64,000 bases of DNA from NCBI RefSeq assembly GCF_050908995.1, contig NC_135119.1:3782001-3846000 (forward strand). The letters are read 5' to 3'. Below are positions 11,478 through 22,900 of this stretch, piece by piece (position 1 is the stretch's first letter; the number at the start of each line of letters is the position of its first letter). This stretch comes from Andrena cerasifolii. Taxonomy: Eukaryota > Arthropoda > Insecta > Hymenoptera > Andrenidae. The notes below the pieces were generated by a model. It was not told the DNA's origin and made no database searches. It was given only the letters and a program-made list of their open reading frames with translations. The translations under genes were made by a program, and so were the position numbers.

Positions 11478-12091
11478 AGGTCGTATTCAGATATATTGGC
11501 CGGTGAGTTCGGTTCCGCGAGCAGTGCGCGAGGAGAAATCAGCCACCACCACCTGACGATCGTGGATTGGCAGTTGAAGTTGCTGGGCCCTCGAAGGGTA
11601 TGGTGGGGTAACGGGAACGCTGCTCGGCTCCGCCTGAATGAAGCCGTGTGGCTGTTGTTTATTCTTAGCGTAGTAGTTGTGTGCGTTACGAAGCTATGCG
11701 TAAACCAATACGAGATGAAGCTATTGAGAAAGAATCAATGTTCTGACCAATAAAGCTCCTGAATTTTTTCGGAGCTAACGCACACCTATTCTGATGTATG
11801 TACTTCTACGCTAAGAACTCGGTTTGGCCTACACGTTAGGAGCTTGGCGCTATCCCCACCACTTCTGACTCGCTCTTGTTCTGCGAAGGTGAGAGCGAAA
11901 CGAGAAAGTGGTGGGGATGCTTCGCTGCGTGTATACGTACTTCAACGTGCACCGAATCCCCACCACGCGACGAGCAGGCCTAGCCCGAGAGAGAGTGAGA
12001 ACGTAGAGAAATGGAGCACCGAGCACGCAAGCGGTGTGGTGGGAGAATACCCCTCACGAAACTCACCGGCCAATATATCTGAAAACGACTT
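11478..12091. mobile_element. TA-flanked MITE copy B, inverted relative to copy A
   Basis: A 614-bp element with ends AGGTCGTATTCAGATATATT and its near inverse, flanked by TA at 11476-11477 and 12092-12093. It aligns over its whole length with the reverse complement of copy A minus the two insertions there. The copies are 114 bp apart, so the region can fold into a very long hairpin. Confidence 0.85.
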
Positions 12092-12230
12092 TAGTTAAGT
12101 GACTGTAGAATCTATACCGTTACGAATTTTGGTGTGAAACTTTCACAGGGTATTCTTCGAATGTTATGCTACAAAAATATATACCAAAAAATCGATTTTC
12201 TGAAAAATTTTAACAGGAGGGTCCCCTTAA

Positions 12231-13735
12231 ATTCTTCACTCCTCGAATAGTGAAAAGTGTAAATTTGAATATTCCTTTAACTTGAATAATCTTCCCTTTG
12301 TTCCTCCGGTTCTTCAGGTATCTACCTGCAATTTTGCAACAGTGATTTATGTGTCACTTCATGCCCCGCGAAATTCTTTCAAACGGTATTGCGAAATCCA
12401 TGATATTTTTCATAAAACTGAAACGTAATTTTGTTGAGGCGGAATAGGAAAATGTGAAATTAACGCTATCTCGTGCTGCGTGAAATTTGTCGTCCGCACG
12501 GTCAAAGTACAAACAGAAAATTACAGGAAGCAGGTAACTGGTGTGAAACAATTTTGGTGTTGTCTTCTGTCCACGTTAGTAAATTCTGTTTACTTATCTG
12601 GAAGTCGAGGTGGTCTATATTCGTCCGTTAACCGCAATTAAATTTGGCGGAATATTTACTTCTGACTAACAAGCTGGAGGATTTCAAATACTAAAGAACG
12701 AAAACCGCGCGAGACCTAACGAATAACGAGGGGTCTACCACACCTTCATTACTTTTCTTACGAAACAAGTCGTAGTTAACAAGCTACGTATTTTCTGTTC
12801 TAAACATTTTATTACTAAAAACATAAACACTTTCATGAGACGTTGCAGGAGAGTTGCCGCCAACGTTTAAATATAAACTCAAATATTATAACTGTGAACG
12901 TATTCCCGCAAAGATGTTGGGTGTAATTACTTTACACAAAATATACTGAGAAATGTGCTCTACCTTTAAATGTTAAAAATGAATTTAATATTTTTCTAGC
13001 TTTGTATTAAGTGTTTACTACTACTTGGACAGTCAGTTTCGTCGAACATGAAGCATTTCTTTTTTATTTAATTACAAAGAAATAAATTGAAGCTGATACT
13101 AATTGACGCAACGTTTATTAACATCATAAGCTTTAAAAAAACAAGTTTATTCTGCCAAAATTCAACGAAACGAAATTCAACGACCAACTTGTAAATTATA
13201 CTTCAGAATATCCATAAAAGAAGCAAAAGTATGAAAATGACAGCTACGAAATGGCGATTTATCAAACAAGTGCGTGTTTCCGTAGACAAAGATGAGGCTT
13301 TAATTTATTTTCACAAAGAATGAGAGTTTTTATTAACTTCAATTTAGATTTAAGCCAAAACTACACAGAAACGAAACAAAAGAATCTTTTTAAAAAGCCT
13401 CTTCAAAGATTCATCAGTAGCGTCCTATACAATACATATTTTTTACTAAAAAATCATGTTTTTTCAAAGCTTACGATGTTAATAAACTTTGTGTCGAAGA
13501 AAAAGTCTCAGCTTCAATTTATTGAAGCTCTACGTTAGCTTCTCATTATTTATGATGGAGTCTTCTGTTGCAACATGTCGGTCTTCCTGCTGTTCGTTTT
13601 GTTCTATTCCTTAAAAAGTCAAGTTTAGTTGAGTTACTTTTATGAGGAAATAATTAGTTCAACCCTTATTAAACGCGAGGAGATTTATTCTTATACAATA
13701 CTTTGCCTGTGTCGATTGCTCGATCATCAGATCTA
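12231..13735. other. AT-rich intron sequence without recognised features
   Basis: No repeat ends, exons or RNA genes are recognised. Short open frames at 12354-12551 (minus) and 13320-13538 (plus) look like chance. Confidence 0.5.
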
Positions 13736-13904
13736 CACTGCGTTCCACATTAGAGCGTACTCGTTTCGCGCAGGGCTACACTGTTGTACTGCCATCCGGC
13801 AGGGAAAGTGCTACGACCAATCGCGTGTGTCAGATCCGTGAGAGCTGCGCAGATCGGTCGCAATTCGGTAGGGGCGTTGGTACGCTCTTATATGGAACGC
13901 AGTA
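13736..13904. mobile_element. TA-flanked MITE family T, copy 2
   Basis: A 169-bp element with ends CACTGCGTTCCACATTAGAG and the inverse of TACTGCGTTCCATATAAGAG, flanked by TA at 13734-13735 and 13905-13906. The interior word CGACCAATCGCG is shared with copy 3, and CTGCGCAGATCGGTCGCAA with copies 1 and 3. Confidence 0.85.
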
Positions 13905-15010
13905 TAGATTGATTCGCACGCTTCCGTTATCATCCGCTTCGATTTTCCGCATCCGTGTTCCTCCCAATCAGCACACTCGTTCCGCAGTGTCGCACGCGCA
14001 TTCGGTCATCCCCACCACTTCACTCATACCGCCAAATTCAATCACGGTTTATTCACATATGAGTGGCAATATTACCAATATAAATTTGTTCGTTTTTTAA
14101 ATCAGTAAAAAGGTGAGTATAATTAAAAATTTTCTGCTTATAAAATGCTACGAAGACAACGAGGGAATATTAAAAATTACCCGTAACTTATTTTATGACA
14201 TCAAACAATTTATCAGCAGGACCAACTTATATTTGAATACAGTGAAGCTAGTTTGCCAAAATCGCCCAATGTGTGCCGTGGACTTAATGTAGTGTAATAT
14301 GTTTTAAATAGTTACGAATCACTCTTCCACTCGAAACTTTCTTTCTAGCAGTGCCTGTACCCACAGTCAGCCTAAAATCAACTGGTTGCTTAAGGCCACT
14401 TCCCCAACTGTAAGTGATGTCAAACATGACTCTTACTCTGACGCCCTGCTAACTTGACTTCCTGTTTGAGAAGCAGAGGGCGTGCTCTTGTAGATTTGCA
14501 CCAGGAGACGAAGGGTAGAGCGATAGAGTAGCCAAACGGTGTACTAGTGATAGCCTGTCAGTGACCCTGAGTAGCCACTTTGAATTTGCGTTAATTATAT
14601 CAGTAACTCACAATCAGCTAACCAAGTCTGTGTCTATCAATAATAAATGATCCTATATATTTTAATGTCAGCTAGTAGTTACTTAGGTAGTTAGTTAGTT
14701 AGTGCTGCATACTCATTTAGAAGAAAGTAAATTAGGTACATTAGGCATCACAAATATTCAATTCACTTCGAAATATTTTGCACAAAGTACAGAACGTTAA
14801 ACGTTAAAACCTAAACACAAACATTTGATAAATCAAATAGAAAGAGAAAGCGAAATTGTTTTCATTCTTATTACTATGGATGTAAGAAATATTGGCCCCG
14901 AGTAATATCGGTATAGTAGCAAATTAAGAAAACTGGATATACACACGAAATATCAAGTATATGTCAATTGATTAATTCTACGTATTAATAAAAATTCTCG
15001 AATGTAAGTA
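13905..15010. other. Intergenic/intron stretch with a small MITE-A remnant
   Basis: ATCCCCACCACTTC at about 14010 is shared with the interior of copies A and B, so 13970-14040 may be a decayed fragment. The remainder has no recognised features. Confidence 0.35.
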
Positions 15011-15203
15011 CACCGCGTTCCACATTAGAGCATACTCGTTTCGTGCAGGGATACACTGTTGACTGGTAGTAAACCGGCAGGGAAAGTGCTACGACCAATC
15101 GCGAAAGTGCTACGACCAATCGCGTGTGTTAGATCCGCGGGAGCTGCGCAGATCGGTCGCAAATCGGTAGGAGCGTTGGTTCGCTCTTATATGGAACGCA
15201 GTG
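15011..15203. mobile_element. TA-flanked MITE family T, copy 3
   Basis: Ends are CACCGCGTTCCACATTAGAG and the inverse of CACTGCGTTCCATATAAGAG, with TA on both sides. Compared with copy 2 it has a direct duplication of the roughly 22-bp unit GAAAGTGCTACGACCAATCGC near 15082-15125, typical of replication slippage. Confidence 0.85.
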
Positions 15204-15334
15204 TACTATAATATATTTTTTTATAAGTAAATTTCAATTAACAGTGTTTGAAGTGGATGGCAAAAGTAGCAGTCAAACTATGTGAACCTCTTCCGCACAG
15301 ACGATTTCATGGCATGGAAGATTAATTTATAATA

Positions 15335-16923
15335 CCGTAAACCTGGGGAACATTGGTAGTTACCTAACATGTATTAAAGATGGAAAATAATACAAATTTT
15401 ATGCATTTTGACGCTTGTAGTACAATCACAAAAGATGCATTGTTATGATAGGATACTTAAGGGTCTGATTTTTTCGTCTAATCTTTGCACGAAAAAAATC
15501 AGGGTTTCAAATTTAAATAGTCCCCATTTTGTTTTAAATTAATATTACGGAAATTCCATTCGTTGGTCAGAGGATACATTAATATACTAACGAAACCTTT
15601 TTCGTTTTTTGATTTTAGTTAATCTGGTTCCGAATGGCAGTGCTCACCGCAAAATCAAATTTTTAAGAAGGCTTCTTGGATGTTGGTTGTTAGTTTATTA
15701 TAAACGTAAATATTTTTCTACAAAAAAATTACCAAACGTTCTGTAAATGTTGCTGTGTTAAGTGCAAAAAGTTCTGTAAAAATATATGCCTGCGCTTTTT
15801 CAAAAATAATTCACAAACATTCGCCTCTTTTCGGCCGCCTGACTAGGTATATCCCTTTAAGGGGTCATGCTCAGTCAGGAGGCTGAAAAAAGGGTGGTCT
15901 TTGGAAATTTTTTACTCAAAAGCTATAACACATTTCTCAAAAAATCCTTTTTCCTTTTAAGGATTGCATCTAGTACCGTGCATCCAAATTTTTTTATTTA
16001 AAAATATTTATCAATAACTAAGTTATTGTCCATCACTCGAAGGTTCTTTAAAAAAAGGCTTCTGTGGTGACCACTGCTGCTTGAAAGTCGATCATCTAAA
16101 ATAAAAAATTCAAGAGAATTTACTTATTATATTATATTATCCAGTATTTGAACCAAGGATTTTTTTATCCAATGCTTAGTTTTCTTTTAATTGACGAAAA
16201 TCAGGCACGATTTATCATAAAAATTAAAACTTTTACTTTAAACATCAGCCATTTTTTCCCAATCAATATTTCGAAAAATCCTTCGTTCAAATACTAGATA
16301 ATATAATATAATAAGTAAATTCTTTGAATTTTTTATTTCAGATGATCGACTTTCGAGCAGCAGTGGTTACTGCAGAAGCCTTTTTTTAGAGAACCTTCGA
16401 GTGATGAACAATAACTTAGTTATTGATAAATATTTTTAAATAAAAAAATTACGATGCACAGTACTAGATGCAATCCTTAAAAGGAAAATTTTTTTTTTAA
16501 GAAATATATTATAGCTTTTGAGTAAAAAATTTCCAAAAAGACCACCCTTTTTCGGCCACCTGACTACTTAGGTATAACCCCTTAATTTGGCAACCACAAA
16601 TAACTCATAAACTGTTTGTTTCATGGAAGCATATATGTAACCATTACGCAATGTCTAAACGATATAAAAGAAAAAGTCTAGAATAATAATTTTTAAACAA
16701 TATACCAAATATTTCGTTCAGAAAATTGCAGAGATAAAAAACTAAATAAGGACCCACGTTGTACAAGGTTAAAAGTTAAGAGTTTCACAGATTCAACCAT
16801 GTTTTCGGCATTTTTTCGGCCGCCTGACTAGGTAGAACCCCTTAAAGCAAATGTAAAAATGTTAAGTTTTATATTACATAGCAAAATGTTCGAAAACATT
16901 ACCAATGCTCCTTCAGCTTGCGG
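15335..16923. mobile_element. CCGCAAACTGG-type element carrying a TTAA insertion cluster
   Basis: The left end CCGTAAACCTGGGGAACATT and the right end, inverse of CCGCAAGCTGAAGGAGCATT, match the uninterrupted copy at 50417-50639. Everything between TTAA 15457-15460 and TTAA 16842-16845 is absent from that copy, which has one TTAA at 50556-50559. Confidence 0.75.
15461..16841. mobile_element. Cluster of TTAA-flanked piggyBac-type MITEs
   Basis: TTAA occurs at 15457, 15857, 16582 and 16842, and three of these abut the terminal block CGCCTGACTAGGTA..CCCC or CACCTGACTACTTAGG. The segment 15861-16581 has ends GGGGTCATGCTCAGTCAGG and CCCC and is a near-complete palindrome (arms about 15910-16145 and 16290-16545). 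The layout suggests successive insertion into duplicated TTAA sites. Confidence 0.75.
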
Positions 16924-17660
16924 TGTCGTTCAAATATACACGCTTGAATAAACAGTAATGTTAAGTCATTCAGTGTTTCATTGTAACCGGGCGCAAGAGG
17001 CATGCACGCGAAATTCAGTACCTACGCATAGCACCCTTTCGGTGTTTGCCAATTTCAATGCAAATATAGGAGATCTTCCCTGCCTATGCAAACGTATCAC
17101 CACCCTCTAACCTATTGGCCTTGCTCGAACGCGGTGTGTTTGCTCTCCCTGGAGACTACAAGACTCGGTTACTGCACCGCGAATCGGGCGGGAATATGCT
17201 TCCACAGTTTAACGCGGATATTTGGATGCCTTAAATCCGTTTATTGAAATCGAAAGCTTCTAAATAACGAAATTGTCGCAACTAGATCAGTGCGCTTTAA
17301 TTTGCAATTTGACAACCGCTTCGACTTAATTCATTTTGTACTAAATTCGTTTATGCGCTCATGTCCTAGTTCGTACGGAGTCTGACAGTTGGAGCGCAGT
17401 AATTTGTCACTCGAACTATAAATGTTAGAAACAATACGTAATATTTCCTTTTTATCGCGTTTGCAACTGTAGATACAAATAGCCGTTTGGTAATTTTTAA
17501 CTTACTTATAGTTATTTTGTAGAGTGACTGACACTATAAACTCCTTGAATGTTTATCTTTCCTCTTAGGACACAGTGTATGTATCTACTATTGTTTTTGA
17601 AGGAGTAGACTATGTATTATATTACCGTAGCACAGGTAATAAATTATTTATTGCTAGTAT
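16924..17660. other. Intron sequence without recognised features
   Basis: Moderately GC-richer near 17000-17200 but with no splice-bounded frame, repeat ends or RNA gene that I recognise. Confidence 0.4.
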
Positions 17661-17776
17661 ATATATACTAAAATACGCTTATTTGAAGGTAACTGAAGTA
17701 ACTTATGTCCATGAGTTAATATTTTAACATTAAAACAAACTGAATTAATATATATTAATATATATTAACTTATTAA

Positions 17777-18085
17777 TATATATTAACTACTGAAAAATTT
17801 GAACATTGTTTTCAGCTCAAAAACCTTGAAGTACATTAAATTAAATTATATGTAAATGTATGCAATCGATATTATACTAAAATACGCTTATTTAAAGGTA
17901 ACTGAAGTAACTTATGCCCATGAGTTAATATTTTCATTCCACTAATGCAGAGTGAAAATAAAATTGTAAAATGAGCACAACATCAAAACAAACTGAAATA
18001 AATTAATATATATTAATATATATATATACATATATATATACATATATTAATATATACATATACATATATATATATACATATATTA

Positions 18086-18117
<32 letters not shown>

Positions 18118-18345
18118 TAATTTATTTCAGTTTGTTTTGATGTTGTGCTTATTTTACAATTTTATTTTCACTCTGCATTAGTGGAATGAAAATATTAACT
18201 CATGGGCATAAGTTACTTCAGTTACCTTTAAATAAGCGTATTTTAGTATAATATCGATTGCATACATTTACATATAATTTAATTTAATGTACCTCAAGGT
18301 TTTTGAGGGGAAAACAATGTTCAAATTTTTCAGTAGTACTGTAAC
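17777..18345. repeat. Long palindrome with a TA-rich centre
   Basis: Arms at about 17777-17998 and 18121-18345 are nearly perfect inverses. They share CTACTGAAAAATTTGAACA, CTTATGCCCATGAGTTAATA and CATCAAAACAAACTGAAAT. The centre is an alternating TA/ACATATA microsatellite. Part of the arm (TACTAAAATACGCTTATTT) is also present directly at 17670-17745. Confidence 0.8.
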
Positions 18346-18554
18346 TAAATACAAGTTTTTGAAAGCGGATGAAGCATGTAGCAAGTTCCATGTAGCAAGT
18401 ATACATATAAGTAATAGTATTGGTTCGTGTATTACCAGAAACCACACAAAATTTTAACATACTGCTGCTTTTCTATTAACTGATTGCGAGTTGAATCATT
18501 TTATTTCTCATTGTAGTTTCTCCATACAGTAAATGAATCTTACAATTAGTATTA

Positions 18555-19092
18555 ACTAGCAAAATACCCCCGCGCTTCGCTCCAGGCCTAAGAGACATTA
18601 AGGACTCCATGAAAACACATTTCACCCCTTTTCACCACCCCCTTAGGGGTTGATTAAGGCAAAATTCTGAACTTGGTTTTTAGGCATTTATGTAGGTAAT
18701 CTTTCGCAGTAAAAACCAAGTTAATATCTAATCGGGTCGAAGAGATTTTAAGAAATCAGTGGGAACACATTTCACCCCTTTTCACTCTCTTAAGGGTTGA
18801 TTAAGGCAAAATTCTCAAATTGGTTTTTAGGCATTTATGTATCCACATATTAATCTTTCGAAGTGGAAACCAAGTTGACATCTAATGGGGCCTCAGAGAA
18901 ATATTAAGGAGTCCGTGAAAACGCACTACCCCCGTTTACCCCCCTGGGGATGGAATTTCAAAAAATCCCTTCTTATCCAGCACCTACGTCATAAAAGTAA
19001 TATACTCTCCGAATGTCATGTTTCTAGGGTCAGCGGTTTGGGCTGGACGGTGATAAATCAGTGACACAACGATTGTATAAGTATAGAATAGA
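18555..19092 (-). mobile_element. Non-autonomous Helitron-like element
   Basis: On the minus strand it begins TCTATTCTATACTTATACAA, preceded by A. It ends in a GC-rich segment GAGCGAAGCGCGGGGG and then CTAGT followed by T, as expected for rolling-circle Helitrons (TC start, CTRRT end, insertion between A and T). The interior holds about three tandem units of 150-180 bp, each with TTTCACCCCTTTTCAC and GGTTGATTAAGGCAAAATTC. Confidence 0.6.
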
Positions 19093-19319
19093 TTTTATAT
19101 GGCAACGTATGATATGAAAGGTGGCCATTCAAACAAGAATATCGATATACTCTACTAATGTACAGCGTAATTCATAGATGCCACTACTTCTTAAACAAAA
19201 TGTAGCTACTGAGCCAACTAAACAATTTTATATGAACACAGGTCTTACATATGAGTCTTTCTGATTTTTAGAAAATTAGTACCATCTAAAAAGAAGTGTA
19301 GTTGTGTTTCTCTACTGTA

Positions 19320-20138
19320 GGGGAGACCGGGGTAACCTCGGGGTAAAATGAGCTTCCTTAATTAATCTTTAACAATAGAATATATTTACAAATTTTGGTG
19401 ACGTAATATATGTGTGTAATACCACAATGATAATTATGCACATTCAGATATCGAAAAATGGAAATTCATTTAAAAAATTAAGAATCAAGTTTTAGAGACT
19501 TCCAATTGGTTTTCTTTTCAATTTAGCTTTTTGGATAAATGAGTCTTAAATGTGTTATTTTAACTCCAAATTTTTTCTGTGCGTTTATAACAAGCTTATA
19601 AACATACATGTACAAGCGTTTGAGAAAACATTAATCCTAACATTATTAAATAATTAATTTTCCACTGAGTACATATTCGGGGTAATTTGAGCTGCAGATG
19701 GCTGCTCAGAACCGATGCGCAAGTGATGTGCGCAATATCCTAACCTGTCAGCTGGCTAGAAAACCACGCGGCGTGGTGAAACAGAAACTAACCTAAAAAA
19801 AAAATGAAAAATCTGTGCTACACACGTCATTTCAAAGCAAGGGGTTAATATTTACCTATATCCTTAATTAAAGTTCTTATTTTGTTCCACCTCACTTTAC
19901 CCCGGATAGGAGTTACCCAGACCTAACCCATACATGGGGTAAAGTGATACCTCTTGCAACATTTCTCTCAAGTTGAATTTTAATATACTCTAAGTTTATT
20001 TTAAGTTTTGCTATTCTTCATTTATCAATAGTAATGTTTTAATTATATTATAAATCTATTTCCAAACATTTTTATTGGTTGGGAAAAAATTGTATTTGAC
20101 CTCAAACTTCTCCCGCCCCACTTTGCCCCGGTCATCCC
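19320..20138. mobile_element. TA-flanked element, TAGGGGAGACCGGGG ends, phrase GGGGTAAARTGA, copy 1
   Basis: The left end GGGGAGACCGGGG and the right end, inverse of GGGATGACCGGGG, are flanked by TA. About 80% of it aligns to 24976-25911. The phrase GGGGYAAARTGA or its inverse occurs near both ends and internally (near 19677, 19890 and 19934). Confidence 0.75.
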
Positions 20139-20295
20139 TATCGTTGCCTTTAAAAAAAGATGGCGTCATAGAAAGATAGATATTTTTAGGCTCCTCAGTT
20201 TTCCTTCGTCGCCAAGGGTGTTAAGAGATATGACCCGTGCGAATTGTCTGACTCATCCTGTATATGTACGTATTCTGACGAGGATTAAGACTGAC

Positions 20296-20454
20296 CTTTC
20301 TCCCCATTTCCCAAGAGTATCAACTGGCTATCCTCTCGTCGCCAGGTGATGCTAGGTTCCGGTGATCCTGTCGCAGCACAACGCAGAGTTACGTTGCTAC
20401 CCTCTGTCACCACCATGTCCGTACTCGTTTGATAGTCCAGAATGTCTGGTGGCA
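20296..20454 (-). CDS. Internal exon, Ig2 (first half) of a DIP/lachesin-like cell-surface protein
   Basis: This 159-nt exon encodes about 53 residues beginning VPPDILDYQTSTDMVV. It carries the N-terminal half of an immunoglobulin I-set domain: the first cysteine lies in TLRCAATGSP and the core tryptophan in ITWRRED, and SNVT is a possible N-glycosylation site. The acceptor reads TTTTTACAG and the donor AAAG|GTCAGT. Both junctions are phase 1, so it splices in frame to the exon at 6939-7067. The PPDILDY...TSTDMVV...EGSNVTLRCAATGSP pattern is characteristic of the second Ig domain of insect Dpr-interacting proteins, GPI-anchored or secreted receptors that bind Dpr partners at synapses. The family is clear; the individual paralogue is not. 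The preceding Ig1 exon was not found up to position 64000, so the upstream intron would exceed 43 kb. Confidence 0.93.
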
Positions 20455-22320
20455 CTGTAAAAAGTGGGGGAAATCTTAATGCTCGCAAGTTTATTCATTT
20501 ATTACAAGTAGGTGGTGAAATTTAATTTCGCTGTTTAACTCGCTTTATTTATGTTAATAAATATTTCACAAACCCATCATCTTTCCAAAGACAACAAAAT
20601 TCTATAGAAGTCAAAATCCATATAAAATTACCCGAATTGGATTTACTTTAACTTTTGTACACTGGGTACATTCAATTTCCTGCAAATCTCTTGTTACTGA
20701 TTATTGTTGACAGAGAAAAGAAAGTTTACTCTTTCCATTCCAATTTATGTACTCGTGAAGCGAATAACATTTCATCTTTAATTGAAAATTTATAATTATT
20801 ATCCAACATAAAAAATAATTTAAGATTAGCTCCTTTAATTTCGAGATCAATACAATTAGTATAAATTATTTAATGAACCCTGATACAAAAGGTAAAAAAC
20901 AATTCTTCTTTTTTATACTAAAAATTAACCTTTTACAATACAAACTTTATAAAATACAAATTAATTCAAACTAATTATCAGATACTGTTTGCTCCATGCT
21001 GCACTTGTGAAATACAGATCTTTAAAATTGGAAAAAATATAGTCTGTGTGCTTTTAAAAGCAATAATTCATGTAAACTATTAATCACCAAATCTTCACTT
21101 TTGCAGCGTTTAATTGATACGAATATGTATATGATTCATTTACACTTCAGTGTGTTTGACAGGAATACTTGTGATTAAATGTGTATAGAATAGTTTCGTG
21201 ATATTTTGTTTATTGAGTTTATGAAAATACATAAAAAAATTAGGTAAATGTATTAAATACGGTGACAAGGGAACTTCGGTAGATAATCCGAAAATTCCGA
21301 TTTGTTTGAAACTTTGCAAGTTTTTAGGGGATCTTAATACATAGAAGCATCAAACAATTTATTGTTTCTGCTACTTTTTGGTGGTTCAGGGTAAAAGCAC
21401 CCCTTAAACTCGACTTTTCCTAAATTCCTTTATGTATATCTTTTCTATTTTCCTGTACAGTAAAAATTATAGTAGATACAAAAAAAGTAGTTATAATGAA
21501 AATTTAATGATTCTCTATGTTCTGTGTATAGAACAGTGCATCCAAATGTTTAAAATTTGTATCGGGCAACGTTTTCTTATTTAAAACAATAAATTTTACG
21601 AAATGTTTTGAGTGCACAGTTTTATAGAGTATGAAAATCGATTAAATTTTCATTTTACCTTTTCTTTTATATCCACCATAGTTTTCAATTATTAGTACAC
21701 GAAAATAGAAAAACATTGAGACCAGAACCGGTACCAAATGAAAAGCGCTTTCATTCATTTCGTTGTTGAAGACTTTGAAGTAAGTACCTAGGTATACTCG
21801 TTTTGAAATAATTGTACACCGTTCAAATTAATATCAAAGCACATTCGTGTTCGATCGAAACACTGCTTCAAAGACTCCAATATGTTCCTGCAATAGTGCA
21901 TGAGGAAGTTCATATTTTTCCTAATTAAAAATTTACACATCCCCTTGAACATATAGTGAGAAGAGGGGGCTTCTTAATCTACTAGTAACTTATTTAAGAT
22001 GTGTTCTCTTTGGGCCGTATTAACCATTCAGGTTCTGTAAATTCAGCATACACTCGTTCGATTTAATAAAATATTCGTTGCGGAAAATCTACATACCTAA
22101 TTGGGAATTTTCATCAAATCAAAAAGACAATAAAGTGCCAATTCGAATAGCTCGAACAGAGGACACAAGTTGGGATGACAATGCGTTAAATTCATTTATT
22201 TATTCGTATATTTCTGCTACGCGCGTTGATAGCAGTGCTTCTGTCAAAAAATAACTAGAAGGAATAACTTGAAGTCAATGGTAAAGTTCCGTTGTTATCA
22301 TTAAACAAATCCAGAAGACG
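20455..22320. other. AT-rich sequence upstream of the Ig2 exon, no recognised features
   Basis: Presumed upstream intron of the DIP-like gene. I found no Ig1-like exon and no transposon termini here. Confidence 0.45.
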
Positions 22321-22339
22321 GTGGAATTCATGAATCGTT

Positions 22340-22900
22340 TTTTTAACCGACTTCAAAAAGGTGGAGGTTATAGATTCGACCCGTATGTATTTTTTTTTAT
22401 ATTATTATGTTTGTCCCTGCATAACTCCTCAGCGTATAGACTGATTTTGATGATCTTTGGCCCAATATTTTGCCAGTTCTGGTTAGTAATAAAGACTATT
22501 TAATTGTCACCTAATTATTATTTTACGTATGTACGCGCATATCTCCTGAGCATGTTGTGCCAATATATATATATACGTAAAATAATAATTAGGTTAAAAA
22601 TTAAAATTATATATATATAAAATTAAAAAGTTAAAAATAAAAAAAATTAAAAAATTAAAGCTAACTTAAAAAAAATGCACTAAAAAATAAAAAATAATTT
22701 TTTCCCTTATTTAACCTACGACTCTCATATTTTTAAGCCGGCGCCTCATCATTTGCACTGTGTATATCTGGCGCCGACTTAAAAAAAATGAGAGTCATAG
22801 ATTAAATAAGGGAAAAAATTATTTTTTACTATTTAGTGCATTTTTGTTTTATATTTGTTTTAATTTTTATTTTAATTTTTTTATATAACGAATAGGTTTC
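22340..22900. repeat. Interspersed repeat with two palindromes
   Basis: It starts AACCGACTTCAAAAAGGTGG, a motif I associate with a widespread insect interspersed repeat whose class I cannot assign with certainty. It contains inverted pairs 22506-22530/22572-22598 (TAATTATTATTTTACGTA) and 22672-22750/22770-22848 (TTTTTTCCCTTATTTAA, GCCGGCGCC). Confidence 0.4.

Larger units (their letters stand above)
9538..12226. mobile_element. Large TTAA-type element enclosing two further MITEs
   Basis: The right end GGAGGGTCCCCTTAA (12227-12230 is TTAA) is the inverse of AGGGGACCCTCCGGTC at 9538, where the expected TTAA has decayed to TCAA. The left-end segment AAAAATAGGTGATCTT is shared with the element at 33672 and the fragment at 35846-36014. 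Elements at 10133-11363 and 11478-12091 lie inside. An open frame at 9710-10021 was not recognised. Confidence 0.6.
7068..20295 (-). other. 13.2-kb intron of the DIP-like gene
   Basis: The boundaries follow from the two matching phase-1 splice sites (donor GTCAGT at 20295, acceptor CAG ending at 7068). The intron is packed with the transposable elements listed separately at 7338-8280, 9538-12226, 13736, 15011, 15335-16923, 17777-18345, 18555 and 19320. The short intron at 6704-6938 (235 bp) holds no recognisable element. Confidence 0.85.
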
